Shown piece after piece: positions 48,270-60,365 of a DNA stretch of 64,000 bases (position 1 is its first letter; each line of letters opens with the position of its first letter). The stretch covers positions 328,137 to 392,136 of the forward strand of contig NW_021941569.1 of assembly GCF_902148855.1 (NCBI RefSeq), read 5' to 3'. The notes under the pieces were generated by a model. It was not told the DNA's origin. It was given only the letters and a program-made list of their open reading frames with translations, and did not search any database. This stretch comes from Sphaeramia orbicularis. Its lineage: Eukaryota; Chordata; Actinopteri; Kurtiformes; Apogonidae. A program made the translations under genes and the position numbers.

Positions 48270-48775
48270 CATTTATTTCAGTTTAATGGCCAGTATTAAA
48301 CAGCTGCTCCTGCTGGGTGTACCTAATGAAATGGCCACTCCTTTCCACATATTCTGGGAATGCCCAAAAATGAACCATTATTGGATAGACCATAATGATG
48401 GGAATTTACAGGATGGAAAGAAAACTTAGTGTAAATTTGAAGATGGATTTTTTTTGTGTGCAATGGGTGAGATATGTGAAGCCTCAGAGATCTGATTTTG
48501 TTGCGATGAATGCATGAATATGAACCCAAAACCCTCTGAAGGAAATACATTTTTGTGTTTTTAATCTTTATTTATACATTGATTCTTCCCTCTCAGATCC
48601 TGTATGTTAGGACCATGAGCTGCTGGAAATGTTTTTGTTTCGTTTTTTTTTTTACACCCACTCTCTGGATATGTATAGTTTGTGTATTTGTTTGTTTTTT
48701 CAATGTATAAAAAAAAAAAACTGAAATCTTTCAATAAAAAGAGAATAAAAAAAAAAACAAAAGAAATGGCCATGC
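48270..48775 (+). mobile_element. L1/Tx1-type LINE 3' remnant
   Basis: The frame ATPFHIFWECPKMNHYWID matches the common HxxWECP-W C-terminal motif of fish L1-clade ORF2. It ends with CAATAAAAAGAG and an A-rich tail. Confidence 0.75.
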
Positions 48776-49960
48776 CATGAATTTCTGTTTGATTTCAGAT
48801 GTGGTTCAGTGTGGATTTAATGAGCTGGTTTACACTGAAACATGTGCAGACACACTATCAGAGTCTGAATCTCATACACGACCCACAGAAGATGGTTCAG
48901 AGTTTTTAGAGCCATACATTTTCTTCATTAACCTATAAATGAATCATCACACCAGTAAAAACTGTATTTCAGTTTGGAGTCACCGTCAGTCTGACTTTTA
49001 TACAGAGAATAATGAACATGTGGAAGGGACAGGACGTTCAAATGGTCACGCTTCCTTTTATTTGTGGTTGGTTGTTGATGTAAGGCTCAAACCACTTCAG
49101 TGACTTCAGCCAGATTTCATCAGACATTTGTTTTTGTAAAAACACCATTAGACGTCACATACGAGGGGATTTGTCATGTGTAAAAAAAGAAAAAAAAATC
49201 AGCTGATGTTCATTTGTCTCTGAATAACCACAGTGAAAGATTTCAGGGTCACATTCAGTCACAAACCACAGAAAAGCATCAGTGGACGATTACTGAACTG
49301 TCCGTTAGCCGCTGACTATTCTATTAACGCTGGGAATCGATCAATCCATTTTTTTAATCCCAAGCCTTTGTCATAGTTTTGTATTTTCCTGTTTACAGGA
49401 AACACTTTAGTCTCAAAACACATGGATCAAATATTGGTGGCTGTGTTTAAATTAAATCACTTCCTGCTCATATTTCTTTGTTCCAATCGTTCATCTTGTT
49501 GTTGTGGTTCTATGTGGGCGGGGGTTTAGTCTGAACATTGAACCACACCCTCCTCGTGGGTGGGACAGCCTCTCCGTCTCCTCTCCCTCAGTCCTGGTCC
49601 GGTACTGACATCCACAGACAGCCACACGGTCAGCCCGGCCCGACGGACGACAGGAGACTGAGACGTAACCGTGGGTTACGGACAGTCACCTTCAGCAAAC
49701 CAACCAGTCAATCACAGGTTTGTCCAATTAAACACCTTTATTGATTTCAGCTTTGAATTCTGTAATCTGATTGGATATTGTCATTTGATGCTGAGGCATC
49801 AGTCCTTAGCCCGCCCCTCAGTCCTTAGCTCCGCCCCAGGGACATTCTGCATTCTCCTTCCAGCTGCTTTCCTGCGTGTCGTACACTTCCTGTTAATTAC
49901 AAATCACATGATCAGGTGCTGATGATGTCATTGCTCAGTTTCAGTTCATGTAAACTGCAC
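48776..49960. other. No gene recognised
   Basis: Unique AT-rich sequence with no convincing exon. A GC-rich patch at 49535-49700 is open on the plus strand but shows no family signature. Confidence 0.5.
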
Positions 49961-49964
49961 TGAA

Positions 49965-50695
49965 CCAGGTTGGTAGAAGATGCACCATGGAAAAAAGGTC
50001 GGCTTCTCCCTAACAGATATGTGATTACCATTAAAGTTCAAGAAATGTCCTTTAAACTCATTCCTAAATTCAATCCAGATAAATCTGATATCAAAAACAG
50101 ATTTAAGAAACATACTGACCTAAACTGTAGCTTCTGTCATGAATGTCCTGAAGCTGTTGTTCATTTATTTTGCCACTGCCCTACGGTTCAAAGTGTTTGG
50201 CTAAAACTCTGTGATTTTATTCATAAGAACATTCAAAGACATTTTCTGTTGTTTTGGATGAATGGATTGTTTGGTCTGTTTGAAAGGAGCTTACTCAAAA
50301 GTGAATCTCGAAACCTGATAAATCTTTTAATTTTTATGTCAAAATTTCACATTCATTGTTGTAAATACTCAGTTAAAAAGCTATGCTTTACTGCATTCTA
50401 GGATAATTTCCAACAATACATTCTGTCAATTAAATACTCTAACAATGGAAAGGCACTCAAACCTGTTCAGATCTGTCCTTCCCCTCATATTCACCTGAAC
50501 TCTGACAGCCCTAGTATCAGTTAGCATACTTCTGTCTCTTTTTTCTCTTTCCTATCCTCTTTTTCTCCTGTCCTTTCTTCTATACATAATTATAATTAAG
50601 CACTTATATAATGTCTTCTATTGCAAATGTTTTTCTTTTGTATATTTGATATGAAAAAAGAATCTATTTTTGTACTGTAAACTGTGCTGTTTCTA
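49965..50695 (+). mobile_element. L1-clade LINE 3' end
   Basis: The frame at 49970-50401 contains CSFCHECPEAVVHLFCHC, the CCHC-type knuckle near the end of L1/Tx1 ORF2 proteins. HKNIQRHFLLFW and LINLLIFMSKFHIHCCKY follow, in the usual order. A T-rich 3' region runs up to the adjacent DNA transposon. The element is 5'-truncated. Confidence 0.8.
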
Positions 50696-52855
50696 TACGG
50701 AGCCTGGGAAGGGACAAGAAGAAAAAAGTGATTACGTTATAACGCAATAGTTTTTGTGTTATAATGCAAAGTAGTGCGTTATAAGGCACTAGTGTTCACA
50801 CTGGGATCTTCATTCTGGATCTGACCGTGTCAGCTCTGACACACCTGGACCTGCAGTCCTGTGTCCTCTGCATGTGCACTTCAGATGACCGGAACTCTTT
50901 CATTATTGTTCCGATCGGAAAAATTCCAACAGTTTCTGAATACCTCAGACTCTGTGCTTTATGGACATTATCTGCTCAATGTGAAAATTTCCCAGGCACT
51001 CGTCCTAGAAGCCGCAAAATAAACCATTCTGTGACTGGGGACCCACACAGAAGACGGATTCACAGAGCGGAGAACCGGGAGCGCATAACGGAGTGGAGAA
51101 CGGATTAGATCTAGTGTTGGAAAATGTAGAACAGACGGACATCCACAGTTCCAGACCAGCCTGGAGGTTTAGGATGGATCTGAGACTGAAGGACAGACTG
51201 ATGGAGCAACATCTGAAGAAGAAAGGTAAAGTTCACCAGTTCCATTTAGTGGACTGTCTACATGACTGAAGCACTGTCTGCTTTTATCTGTGCAGTTTTT
51301 ACTAGTTTTACTTTATTGTATTTGTAAATTGATGCTTATACTGCATGGTGGTTTTATAGAATAAAATACGAACCATGTAGAATCTGTGTTAGTTTGGAGT
51401 ATGTTGGACTTTCTGTGCATAAAAGTGCACATGACGCTCTACAAAGTAAGAGCGTAGACGCTGATGTTCAGTGACTTTTTTTCCTCAATAGTACAATTTG
51501 ACCTTGTTTTGTTTGTCTGATACATTGTTCTGTGTGTGTTATTTTTCCATGTGTCCACCGGAAGTTACATTCAAGGATGAAGAGGGAGGAGCCACGGTGA
51601 TGAACAAAGGCTGTGGAGATGAGAGCAGAGACTGAAGACTGTCCACACACAGATGAAGGACGGAGGAAGAGACTGATGATGAGTTCAAAGACCACAGACA
51701 GTCAACACATCCACAGGAGGAGGACTTTTACCACAGACAGTGAACACATCCACAGGAGGACTGACTTTTACCACAGACAGTGAACACATCCACAGGAGGA
51801 CGGACTTTTACCACAGACAGTGAACACATCCACAGGAGGACTGACTTTTCCCACAGACAGTGAACACATCCACAGGAGGACTGACTTTTCCCACAGACAG
51901 TGAACACATCCACAGGAGGACTGACTTTTCCACAGACAGTGAACACATCCACAGGAGGATGACCTCAGGTGTGCACAGACTCTTTTCCATGTTCAGACTG
52001 GGCCATAGGAGCTCGTCTGGATCAGAGCTGTGAAACTGGACACCAAACTGTTTGTGCAGAACCACGAACATGAAGGAAACTCTGCAGACACAGAACGGAC
52101 AAATGCCCCTGTGTGTGTGTGTGTGTGTGTGTGGGGTGGGGGGGGGGTGGGGGGGGGGGGGCGCTGTAGAGTTTGACCTTTGACCCTGTTTTTGCACAAT
52201 AAAAGGCAAATACTCAGTTTGTTGTAAATACTTTTTTACTTTTCAAAGTTCATACTGAACTTTTCAAATCTTGTATCCATGTGTAATTTTCAGTGTTTTT
52301 CTGCTTAAAACTAAAAAAAAAAAAAAAAACAATTCAGTTTTGTTGGTTTTTCCTCATTTAAATGTTATTACAGTATTAAAAAAACAGTGCATTATAAATG
52401 ACTGCTATATTGAACATTGCGAAGTGTTCTGCAAAAATGAACAAAGGACTCAAAGCCATATTTCGGACCTTTTTATGATCAAATAACAAAACCAGTCCAG
52501 GTGGAGCATGTGAGGCTCAGGTTATAAAGGATTTGAATCCATGCTCACATCCTCCTTCTCATGTGCAGATCATTCACACTCTGCACATCCACCTGTTCCC
52601 ATGAAGCTGCACACCAGACGTGAAGCTGGGCAATAGGAATTTCATTCAGAAACCGTTGGAATTTTTCTGATCGGACAAATAATGAAAGAGTTGCGGTCAT
52701 ACTACACAGGACAGGGGGCGTGTCAGACCTGACACGGTCGGACCCAAACTGGACCACAATGGATTATGTACGGACCTCAAGCAAGAGACCGAGCAGATAT
52801 GATTGTTGTAACGCAATAATTTTTATTTTTTGCGTGTCCCTTCCCAGGCTCTGTA
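50696..52855. mobile_element. DNA transposon with long (about 260 bp) terminal inverted repeats
   Basis: The left end TACGGAGCCTGGGAAGGGAC and the inverted right end GTCCCTTCCCAGGCTCTGTA define a 2.16 kb element. The inverted similarity continues inward for about 260 bases: SDRV-S-T, ATTCCAACAGTTTCTGAAT and its inverse lie at 50820-50960 and 52615-52760. The interior carries a 43-bp minisatellite, a long GT run and a G-rich tract, with no transposase. It is non-autonomous; the superfamily is unknown. Its right end is 55 bases from the MOCS2B stop codon. Confidence 0.85.
51690..51960. repeat. 43-bp minisatellite inside the long-TIR transposon
   Basis: About six copies of CACAGACAGTGAACACATCC plus ACAGGAGGACTGACTTTTAC. 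Open minus ORFs (MDVFTVCGKV repeats) are shadows. Confidence 0.92.
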
Positions 52856-52910
52856 GTTCTAAATGAAATTTAAAAAAATTTTAAAAAAAAAACCTGCACT
52901 GAGCCGAGGC

Positions 52911-53520
52911 TCATGGGTAATGTAGTACTGGTACCTTCTTCCAGATGGGGACGGCAGCCTTCAGCTGCGTCACATAGAACTGAATGGCTTCTTGGCCGTC
53001 TCGACGATGAGGAGACGAGATCGCTATGACGACGCTGGCCTCGCCCACCTCCACCCACCTGGGGTCAGAGGTCAGAGGTGAGTGTAAACACAGGGCCAGG
53101 TGAGCACAGAGGTCAGAGGTCACAGTCTCACCCCAGTCTGTGGTGGACACACACGTGGACGATGTGGGCCATCGCGCTCGCACGTTGGCGCTCAGCTTGG
53201 CGAGCTCTGATTGGACCATCCCTCATACGCCTCGTACTCCAGACCAACCACCTTCCGGCCGTCGACGTCGTCCTGGCGGGTGGTACCTGCACACGGAACC
53301 GCACACGGATCAGAACCGCCTCCTCCATTCCAGAAACCGTACATCAAAGCAGGTTGAACTGGTCATTATGGGAGGGGCCAGGAACCTGGAATGATAAAAA
53401 ACGCTCACCTATAAACAGGGACACGGCGCCGCAGGACGCACTGCCGACGGCGTCCACCACTTCCTGGACAGACAGCCTATCACGGCTCAGCTTGAACACG
53501 TCTCTCCGCCCCCCATCCAT
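52911..53520 (-). CDS. MOCS2B: Molybdopterin synthase catalytic (large) subunit, second cistron of MOCS2
   Basis: A MoaE-family protein. With MOCS2A it inserts sulfur into precursor Z to make molybdopterin in the cytosol. Exons in minus order: 53520-53409 (shared with the MOCS2A end), 53286-53132, about 53057-52911. It starts [17 protein letters not shown], then [36 protein letters not shown] and [10 protein letters not shown], the last containing the MoaE active-site lysine. Exon 2 needs one missing base after EYEAYEG and another before [10 protein letters not shown]; both sites lie in short runs. After PIWKK the frame reads VPVLHYP and stops, whereas family members usually continue with an EIYEE-type tail of about 20-25 residues. 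So either the last exon is missing or AAG-GTACCAG is a donor to an exon not found here. Confidence 0.87.
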
Positions 53521-53533
53521 CCCACACCAGCGT

Positions 53534-56500
53534 CTATCCTCCGCTCAGCGGCGGCACCACGGCCACCTCGTCCCCGTCCTCCAGAGTCAGCAAATGGTCG
53601 CCGAGGCAACGTACTGCTGACGCACCGCCAGCACCACGCGACGCTGCAGCGCCGAGCCTGAACACACCAAGAACACGCAAGAACACGGAAACAGATGACA
53701 GCCACAACGGATCAGGATGAATGGAGTTTGAAGCAACATGAGAAAAAACACAACAGACGAGACAGAAGACGACAGGTAGGAGGAGTCAGGCGGTGACCTT
53801 TGACCTTTGGTCTGACTGTGGGTCATGTGGATCAAACACTGACGACACATTCATAAACGACTGAGATCGAACATACATGAGTGTGTTCCATCCACGGTCA
53901 TGTACATGTCAGTTTCCACTGCATCACCTGGGGTGTCGCCGTAGCAACAGGGTCCACAGGTCCTGGCTGCTGATTGGTGTTGGCACAGCACAGACTCCTC
54001 CCCCGGATCCTGTCAGATCAGCGCTCTGAGCGAAGTACAGCACACACACCTGAAGGCAACACACAAACACACACTGAAGGCAACGCACAAAACACACACC
54101 TGAAGGCAACGCACAAACACACCTGAAGGCAACACAAAAACACACCTGAAGGCAACACACAAAAACACACCTGAAGGCAACGCACAAAACACACACCTGA
54201 AGGCAACACACAAACACACACCTGAAGGCAAACACACCTGAAGGCAACACAAAAACACACATGAAGGCAACACAAACACACACCTGAAGGCAACACACAA
54301 AACACACACCTGAAGGCAACACACAAACACACACCTGAAGACAACACACAAAAACACACATCTGAAGGCAACAACAAACACACACTGAAGGCAACGCACA
54401 AACACACACTGAAGGCAACGCACAAACACACACCTGAAGGCAATGCACAAACACACACCTGAAGGCAACGCACAAACACACACCTGAAGGCAACACACAA
54501 ACACACACCTGAAGGCAACACACAAACACACACCTGAAGGCAACGCACAAACACACCTGAAGGCAACACACAAACACACACCTCTGAAGGAACACACACC
54601 TGAAGGCAACACAAAAACACACACCTGAAGGCAACACACAAACACACACCTGAAGGCAACACACAAAACACACACCTGAAGGCAACACACAAACACACAC
54701 CTGAAGGCAACACACACCTGAAGGCAACACGCAACACACAAACACACCTGAAGGCACACACACACACCTGAAGGCAACACACAAACACACACCTGAAGGC
54801 AACACACAAACACACACCTGAAGGCAACACACACTGAAGGCAACACACAAAACACACACCTGAATGCAACGCACAAACACACACCTGAAGGCAACGCACA
54901 CAAACACACCTGAAGGCAACACACAAACACACACTGAAGGCAACACACACCTGAAGGCAACACACAAACACACACCTGAAGGCAACACACAAACACACAC
55001 TGAAGGCAACCACACCTGAAGGCAACACACAAACACACACCTGAAGGCAACACACAAACACACACCTGAAGGCAACACACAAACACACACCTGAAGGAAA
55101 CACACACCTGAAGGCAACACACAAACACACACCTGAAGGCAACACACACCTGAAGGCAACACACAAACACACACCTGAAGGCAACACACAAACACACACC
55201 TGAAGGCAACACACAAACACACACCTGAAGGCAACACACAAAACACACACCTGAAGGCAACACACAAACACACACCTGAAGGCAACACACAAACACACAC
55301 CTGAAGGCAACACACAAAACACACACCTGAAGGCAACACACAAACCACACCTGAAGGCAACACACAAACACACACCTGAAGGCAACACACAAAACACACA
55401 CCTGAAGGCAACACACAAACACACACCTGAAACAACACACCTGAAGGCAACACACAAAACACACACCTGAAGGCAACACACACCTGAAGGCAACGCACAA
55501 AACACACACCTGAAGGCAACACACAAAACACACACCTGAAGGCAACACACACCTGAAGGCAACGCACAAAACACACACCTGAAGGCAACACACAAACACA
55601 CACCTGAAGACAACCACACCTGAAGGCAACACACAAAACACACACCTGAAGGCAACACACACCTGAAGGCAACGCACAAAACACACACCTGAAGGCAACA
55701 CACAAACACACCTGAAGACAACACACACCTGAAGGCAAGCACAAAACACACACTGAAGGCAACACACACCTGAAGGCAACACACACCTGAAGGCAACGCA
55801 CAAAACACACACTGAAGGCAACACACAAAACACACACCTGAAGGCAACACACACCTGAAGGCAACGCACAAAACACACACTGAAGGCAACACACAAACAC
55901 ACACCTGAAGACAACACACACCTGAAGACAACGCACAAAACACACACCTGAAGACAACACACACCTGAAGGCAGCGCACAAAACACACACCTGAAGGCAA
56001 CACACAAAACACACCTGAAGACAACACACCTGAAGGCAACGCACAAAACACACACTGAAGGCAACGCACAAAACACACACCTGAAGGCAACGCACAAAAA
56101 CACACACCTGAAGGCAACACACAAAAACACATCTGAAGGACACACAAACACACACTTGAAGGCAACACACAAACACACACTTGAAGGCACACAAAAACAC
56201 ACCTGAAGACAACACACACCTGAAGGCAACACAGAAACACACACATGAAGGCAACACACAAAACACACACCTGAAGGCAACGCACAAACACACTTGAAGG
56301 CAACACACAAACAACACTTGAAGGCAACACACAAAACACACACCTGAAGACAACACACACCTGAAGGCAACGCACAAAACACACCTGAAGGCAACACACA
56401 CAAACACACACCTGAAGACAACACACACCTGAAGGCAACACACAAAACACACACCTGAAGGCAACACACACCTGAAGGCAACGCACAAAACACACACCTG

Positions 56501-57939
56501 AAGGCAACACACAAACACACACTGAAGACAACACACACCTGAAGGCAACGCACAAAACACACACCTGAAGGCAACACACACACCTGAAGGCAACACACCT
56601 GAAGGCAACGCACAAAACCACACCTGAAGGCAACACACAAAACACACACCTGAAGGCAACACACACTGAAGGCAACGCACAAAACACACACCTGAAGGCA
56701 ACACAAAACACACACCTGAAGACAAACACACCTGAAGACAACGCACAAAACACACACCTGAAGGCAACACACACCTGAAGGCAACACACAAACACACACC
56801 TGAAGGCAACACACAAAACACACACCTGAAGACAACACACACCTGAAGGCAACGCACAAAACACACACCTGAAGGCAACGCACAAAACACACACCTGAAG
56901 GCAACGCAAAACACACACCTGAAGGCAACACACAAAAACACACATCTGAAGGCACACACAAACACACACTTGAAGGCAACACACAAACACACACTTGAAG
57001 GCAACACACAAAACACACACTGAAGACAACACACACCTGAAGGCAACACAGAAACACACACATGAAGGCAACACACAAAACACACACCTGAAGGCAACGC
57101 ACAAAACACACACTTGAAGGCAACACACAAACAACACTTGAAGGCAACACACAAAACACACACCTGAAGACAACACACACCTGAAGGCAACACACAAACA
57201 CCACATGAAGGCAACACACAAAACACACATGAAGACAACACACACCTGAAGGCAACACACAAACACACACTTGAAGGCAACACACAAACACACACTTGAA
57301 GGCAACACACAAAACACCACACCTGAAGACAACACACACCTGAAGGCAACACACAAACACACTTGAAGGCAACACACAAACACACACTTGAAGGCAACAC
57401 ACAAAACACACACCTGAAGACAACACACACTGAAGGCAACGCACAAACACACACTGAAGGCAACACACACACGCACGCACGCACGCGACACACACACCTG
57501 CAGCGGACTCGGGGGGCGTGGTCTAAACCAGGCGTCTGAAACGTCATGTGGTCATGGTTTGAAAGTTACGTCACGTCGTAAAAGCCGTTGTGTTATTTTC
57601 CGGGTTGAACTGAGCTCGTGCTAAATCCCCGGATGCTGACCCGGACTCCGGGGTCAAAGTTCACCCTTCCACAGACACGGAACGGTCACGTGGACCACAC
57701 GGCATCTACCAAGAGTTTTGAGTCCATGTCACGTGGGCACAGAAAACTACACTTTACGAAACTAAACTTCAACAAAACAAACAAACAAACAAACAAACAA
57801 ACAAACAAACAAAGGCCCAGGCTTTGGCGCGCGTGCTCCGGTTCTGTCTGACGTAAACACACCGATCTGGTTCCGGATGGTCCGGTTAGACCCGGTTCAG
57901 TCAGACTTAGACCCGGTCCACACTTACCTGGGCGGTCAT
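53534..57939 (-). CDS. MOCS2A: Molybdopterin synthase sulfur-carrier (small) subunit, first cistron of MOCS2
   Basis: A MoaD/ubiquitin-like beta-grasp protein whose C-terminal glycine carries the thiocarboxylate sulfur. Exons: 57939-57928 (MTAQ), 54049-53928 (VCVLYFAQSADLTG to LLLRRHPR), and 53657 to the stop at 53534. Exon 3 gives LQRRVVLAVRQQYVA and, after one single-base frame break, LLTLEDGDEVAVVPPLSGG followed by the stop; the terminal Gly-Gly is intact. The MOCS2B start codon lies 13 bases after this stop on the same transcript. In human MOCS2, as I recall, the two frames overlap, so the arrangement here differs unless the indel misleads. Intron 1 is almost entirely the 3.4 kb array. 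Confidence 0.88.
54050..57480. repeat. 3.4 kb minisatellite of MOCS2 exon 2 acceptor copies
   Basis: About 140 copies of a 22-26 bp unit, ACACACCTGAAGGCAACACA plus CAAAA. On the gene's strand it reads TTGCCTTCAGGTGTGTGTTT. The true exon 2 acceptor is TGTTGCCTTCAG followed by GTGTGTGTGCTG, so every unit repeats the acceptor and the first coding bases. Variants (TTGTCTTCAG, ACTTGAAGG, ACATGAAGG) form blocks. Open minus ORFs of about 1,160-1,207 codons exist in all three frames and are not genes. Confidence 0.97.
57770..57815. repeat. AAAC microsatellite
   Basis: About nine copies of ACAA just upstream of MOCS2 exon 1 on the plus-strand map. Confidence 0.9.
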
Positions 57940-58139
57940 CCGGACTCCTCTGATCCGGTCCTGATCCCGCGGTTCCCTGGACGGAACCGCAATACGTGTG
58001 ACGTCACTTCCTCCACTTTGTGACCAGACGTACGGACGTAGTGACGTAGACGTCTTATTTCGAATAGAAAAGCCTCGTGTTCCATTTGCGCAGATCCACA
58101 GCAGCACAGGAACACTGTAAGGCATGTACGTTCCCCTGA

Positions 58140-58800
58140 GTCAGAAAAAAGAGGTAGAAAAGGTAAAGACATGACAAAAAAAAAACAGATACAACCAAAT
58201 AAAACACAGATAAAACTTAAAAAAAACAGCTATTGCACATACAAGCACAAATACACATTTGTAAAATAGAGTATTTAAAAAAATAAATAAAAATAATAAT
58301 AATATTAATAAGATACTGAGAGGGTAAACAACAAGTTATTGCACATTTGAATTAAAAGTACTGGGACATATAGCAGGTTATTGCACATTCAGTTTATTTT
58401 ATATATTTATATTTATTTTTATTAATTTGTTTGTACCTGATGTCCAAACCAATAGGACTCATGTAGACATAACATATGTACGGTTATGAAAATGTCCAGT
58501 TAACTAAAGGGTCCAAGGTCATCGGACAAACCCGACAGACAGTTCCAGCTGAAGGGGTCAGTGTTGACCAGCAGGGGTCAGTGTTAAACTGAACCCAGAG
58601 TTTAGGAGCCAACATATCATTTAGTTTTCTATTATTATTATTATTATTATTACTACTACTTACATACTTATATCGCTTATTTGCGTACCATTGTTCCTAC
58701 TATTTACTGTTGTAATTTTATAAGTATAATAAAATCATATAAATATTACAATGTTCTATTTAACAATATTATAACATAAATATTTATTTACTTGTTATTA
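58140..58800. other. No gene recognised; AT-rich
   Basis: AT-rich sequence with short ATT and AAT runs between the MOCS2 promoter and a nested repeat. No exon seen. Confidence 0.5.
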
Positions 58801-58805
58801 TTACT

Positions 58806-59590
58806 ATTAGGGATGTAACGATATGAAAATTTCGTATCACAGTTACTGTGACCAAAATATCACAGTTCTCATTATTATTGTGGTATTGTTGAAATTGTGC
58901 TCAAAATGTTCAAAAAAGTACTGATACACACACTGAAATAATTTAACCAAGTTGTAGTTTGGAAAAAAACAACAACAAAAACCAAATAAAATAATTGGCG
59001 CAATGTACCTTCTATTGCAGAAACATGTGTGGATCCACTCTGTTTAAATTCCACAGTTTCCAGGTTGTTCCATAAACAGAAACAGTTGAATCTGGTCCCA
59101 GTCATGTGTCTGTCCAATTAGATTCAGTTCACATCAATATTAGTTGAGTTCTAATTTTAAATGTGTGGGAAATGGGATTTTCAGTGTTCAGTGTAAATGT
59201 CCACAGAGTCCACATTCCACAGTGGATGTTTACAATTTAGTTCTAAGTTACAGGTGGATCCAATTGGAGGTGAATCGGAGTTGTTTAGAATTTTGGATGA
59301 ATTTTGGAAAATTGTAGATGTTGTGACCTTGCTGTGACCTTGAACTTTGGCCTACTGGGACCAAAATGGAATGTGTTGGTCCCAGGGCCTAGGCCTATCT
59401 GTGGGGAAGATTTGGAAAAGATGGGTGGAAGAGTTTTACACTAAAGATGAGAACAAACAAACAAACAAACACACAAACAAAGCAAAGTGATCTAAATACC
59501 TCTGGCGGAGGTAATAATACCGCGATAATAATGAACCGTGATAATTTTAGTCACAATACCGTGATCTGAAATTTTCATATGGTTCCATCC
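58806..59590. mobile_element. hAT-like MITE interrupted by repeat family B
   Basis: The outer element starts AGGGATGTAACGATATGAAA and ends TTTTCATATGGTTCCATCCT, an inverted pair. The ATACCGCGATAATAATGAAC block after 59515 continues the outer interior. Family B (59029-59515) sits inside it in the same orientation as the copy at 363-895. Confidence 0.75.
59029..59515 (+). repeat. Dispersed repeat, family B (copy 2)
   Basis: Close match to 363-895, including GAATCTGGTCCCAGTCATGT and GGTCCCAGGGCCTAGGCCTA. Nested in the MITE at 58806-59590. Confidence 0.8.
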
Positions 59591-60365
59591 TGTTTCAGAC
59601 ATGAAGAAATGACTGGATTCTGTTTGATTCATCTGCTGTGAGTCTGTTTGACAGTAATGCTCCCAGATCATTTCACCGTCTGCTTAAATGAACCTTCCCA
59701 TAAACTCAGTCAAACCTGCAGAAACACATTCACCTTCACCTGGAACCAGGAAGAAGAACTGATGAACGCTCCGAATAGAACATGTCTGATCATCAGGATT
59801 AAACAGAAACATGTGGTTTTTCATTGTGTTCTCTACAAATTCACCCGTGTCTTTTTCAGATATTACATTTGACATTTTAATTTGTTGAACTCACAAACAA
59901 ACAAAACTAACAAAATCAAAGAATTATTTTCTCTGTTAAATTCATATAATTTCCCCAAAATAAACCCTTTAGTTCTGATACAAAAACATTTTACATTATA
60001 TCAGAAAAGAAGAAAATAAAGACATTTCTACATAAAAAATAGAACATTTAACTTCACAGTGAAGAGAAACAGCAGGTCCACGCACCACATTACCCACAAT
60101 CCCACACAAACAGAGGCATGTCATTGGCTGTCACCATGGAAATGCACTCATACAGTTCAACACATTGACAGCAACTTGTTTTGGTCCCTTCGTGTTGCCA
60201 TAGCAGCGATCGATCGACGACACTCATTTAAAAAAATCAGCTTGGATCCTTTGACCTTTGACCTTGGGTACAGAGTTCACCCTGGCTGAACTTTGACCTC
60301 ATTCACAGTTTTAACACCAGTGATGTACGACATTCATTTTTCCAGCTCATCTCGTCTCTGATTGG

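Noticed and set aside
49970-50401. Possible host zinc-finger gene
   Set aside because: The CSFCHECPEAVVHLFCHC arrangement and following text are the LINE ORF2 C-terminus; there is no splice structure.
50827-52757. Facing ORFs of 70-93 codons as a gene pair
   Set aside because: They are the same inverted terminal repeat of the 50.7-52.9 kb transposon read from both ends.
53924-57547. Three minus-strand ORFs of about 1,160-1,207 codons (Cys/Val/Leu/Phe-rich)
   Set aside because: They are the MOCS2 intron 1 tandem repeat read in all three frames. Openness in every frame and the lack of any domain show repeat composition, not coding.
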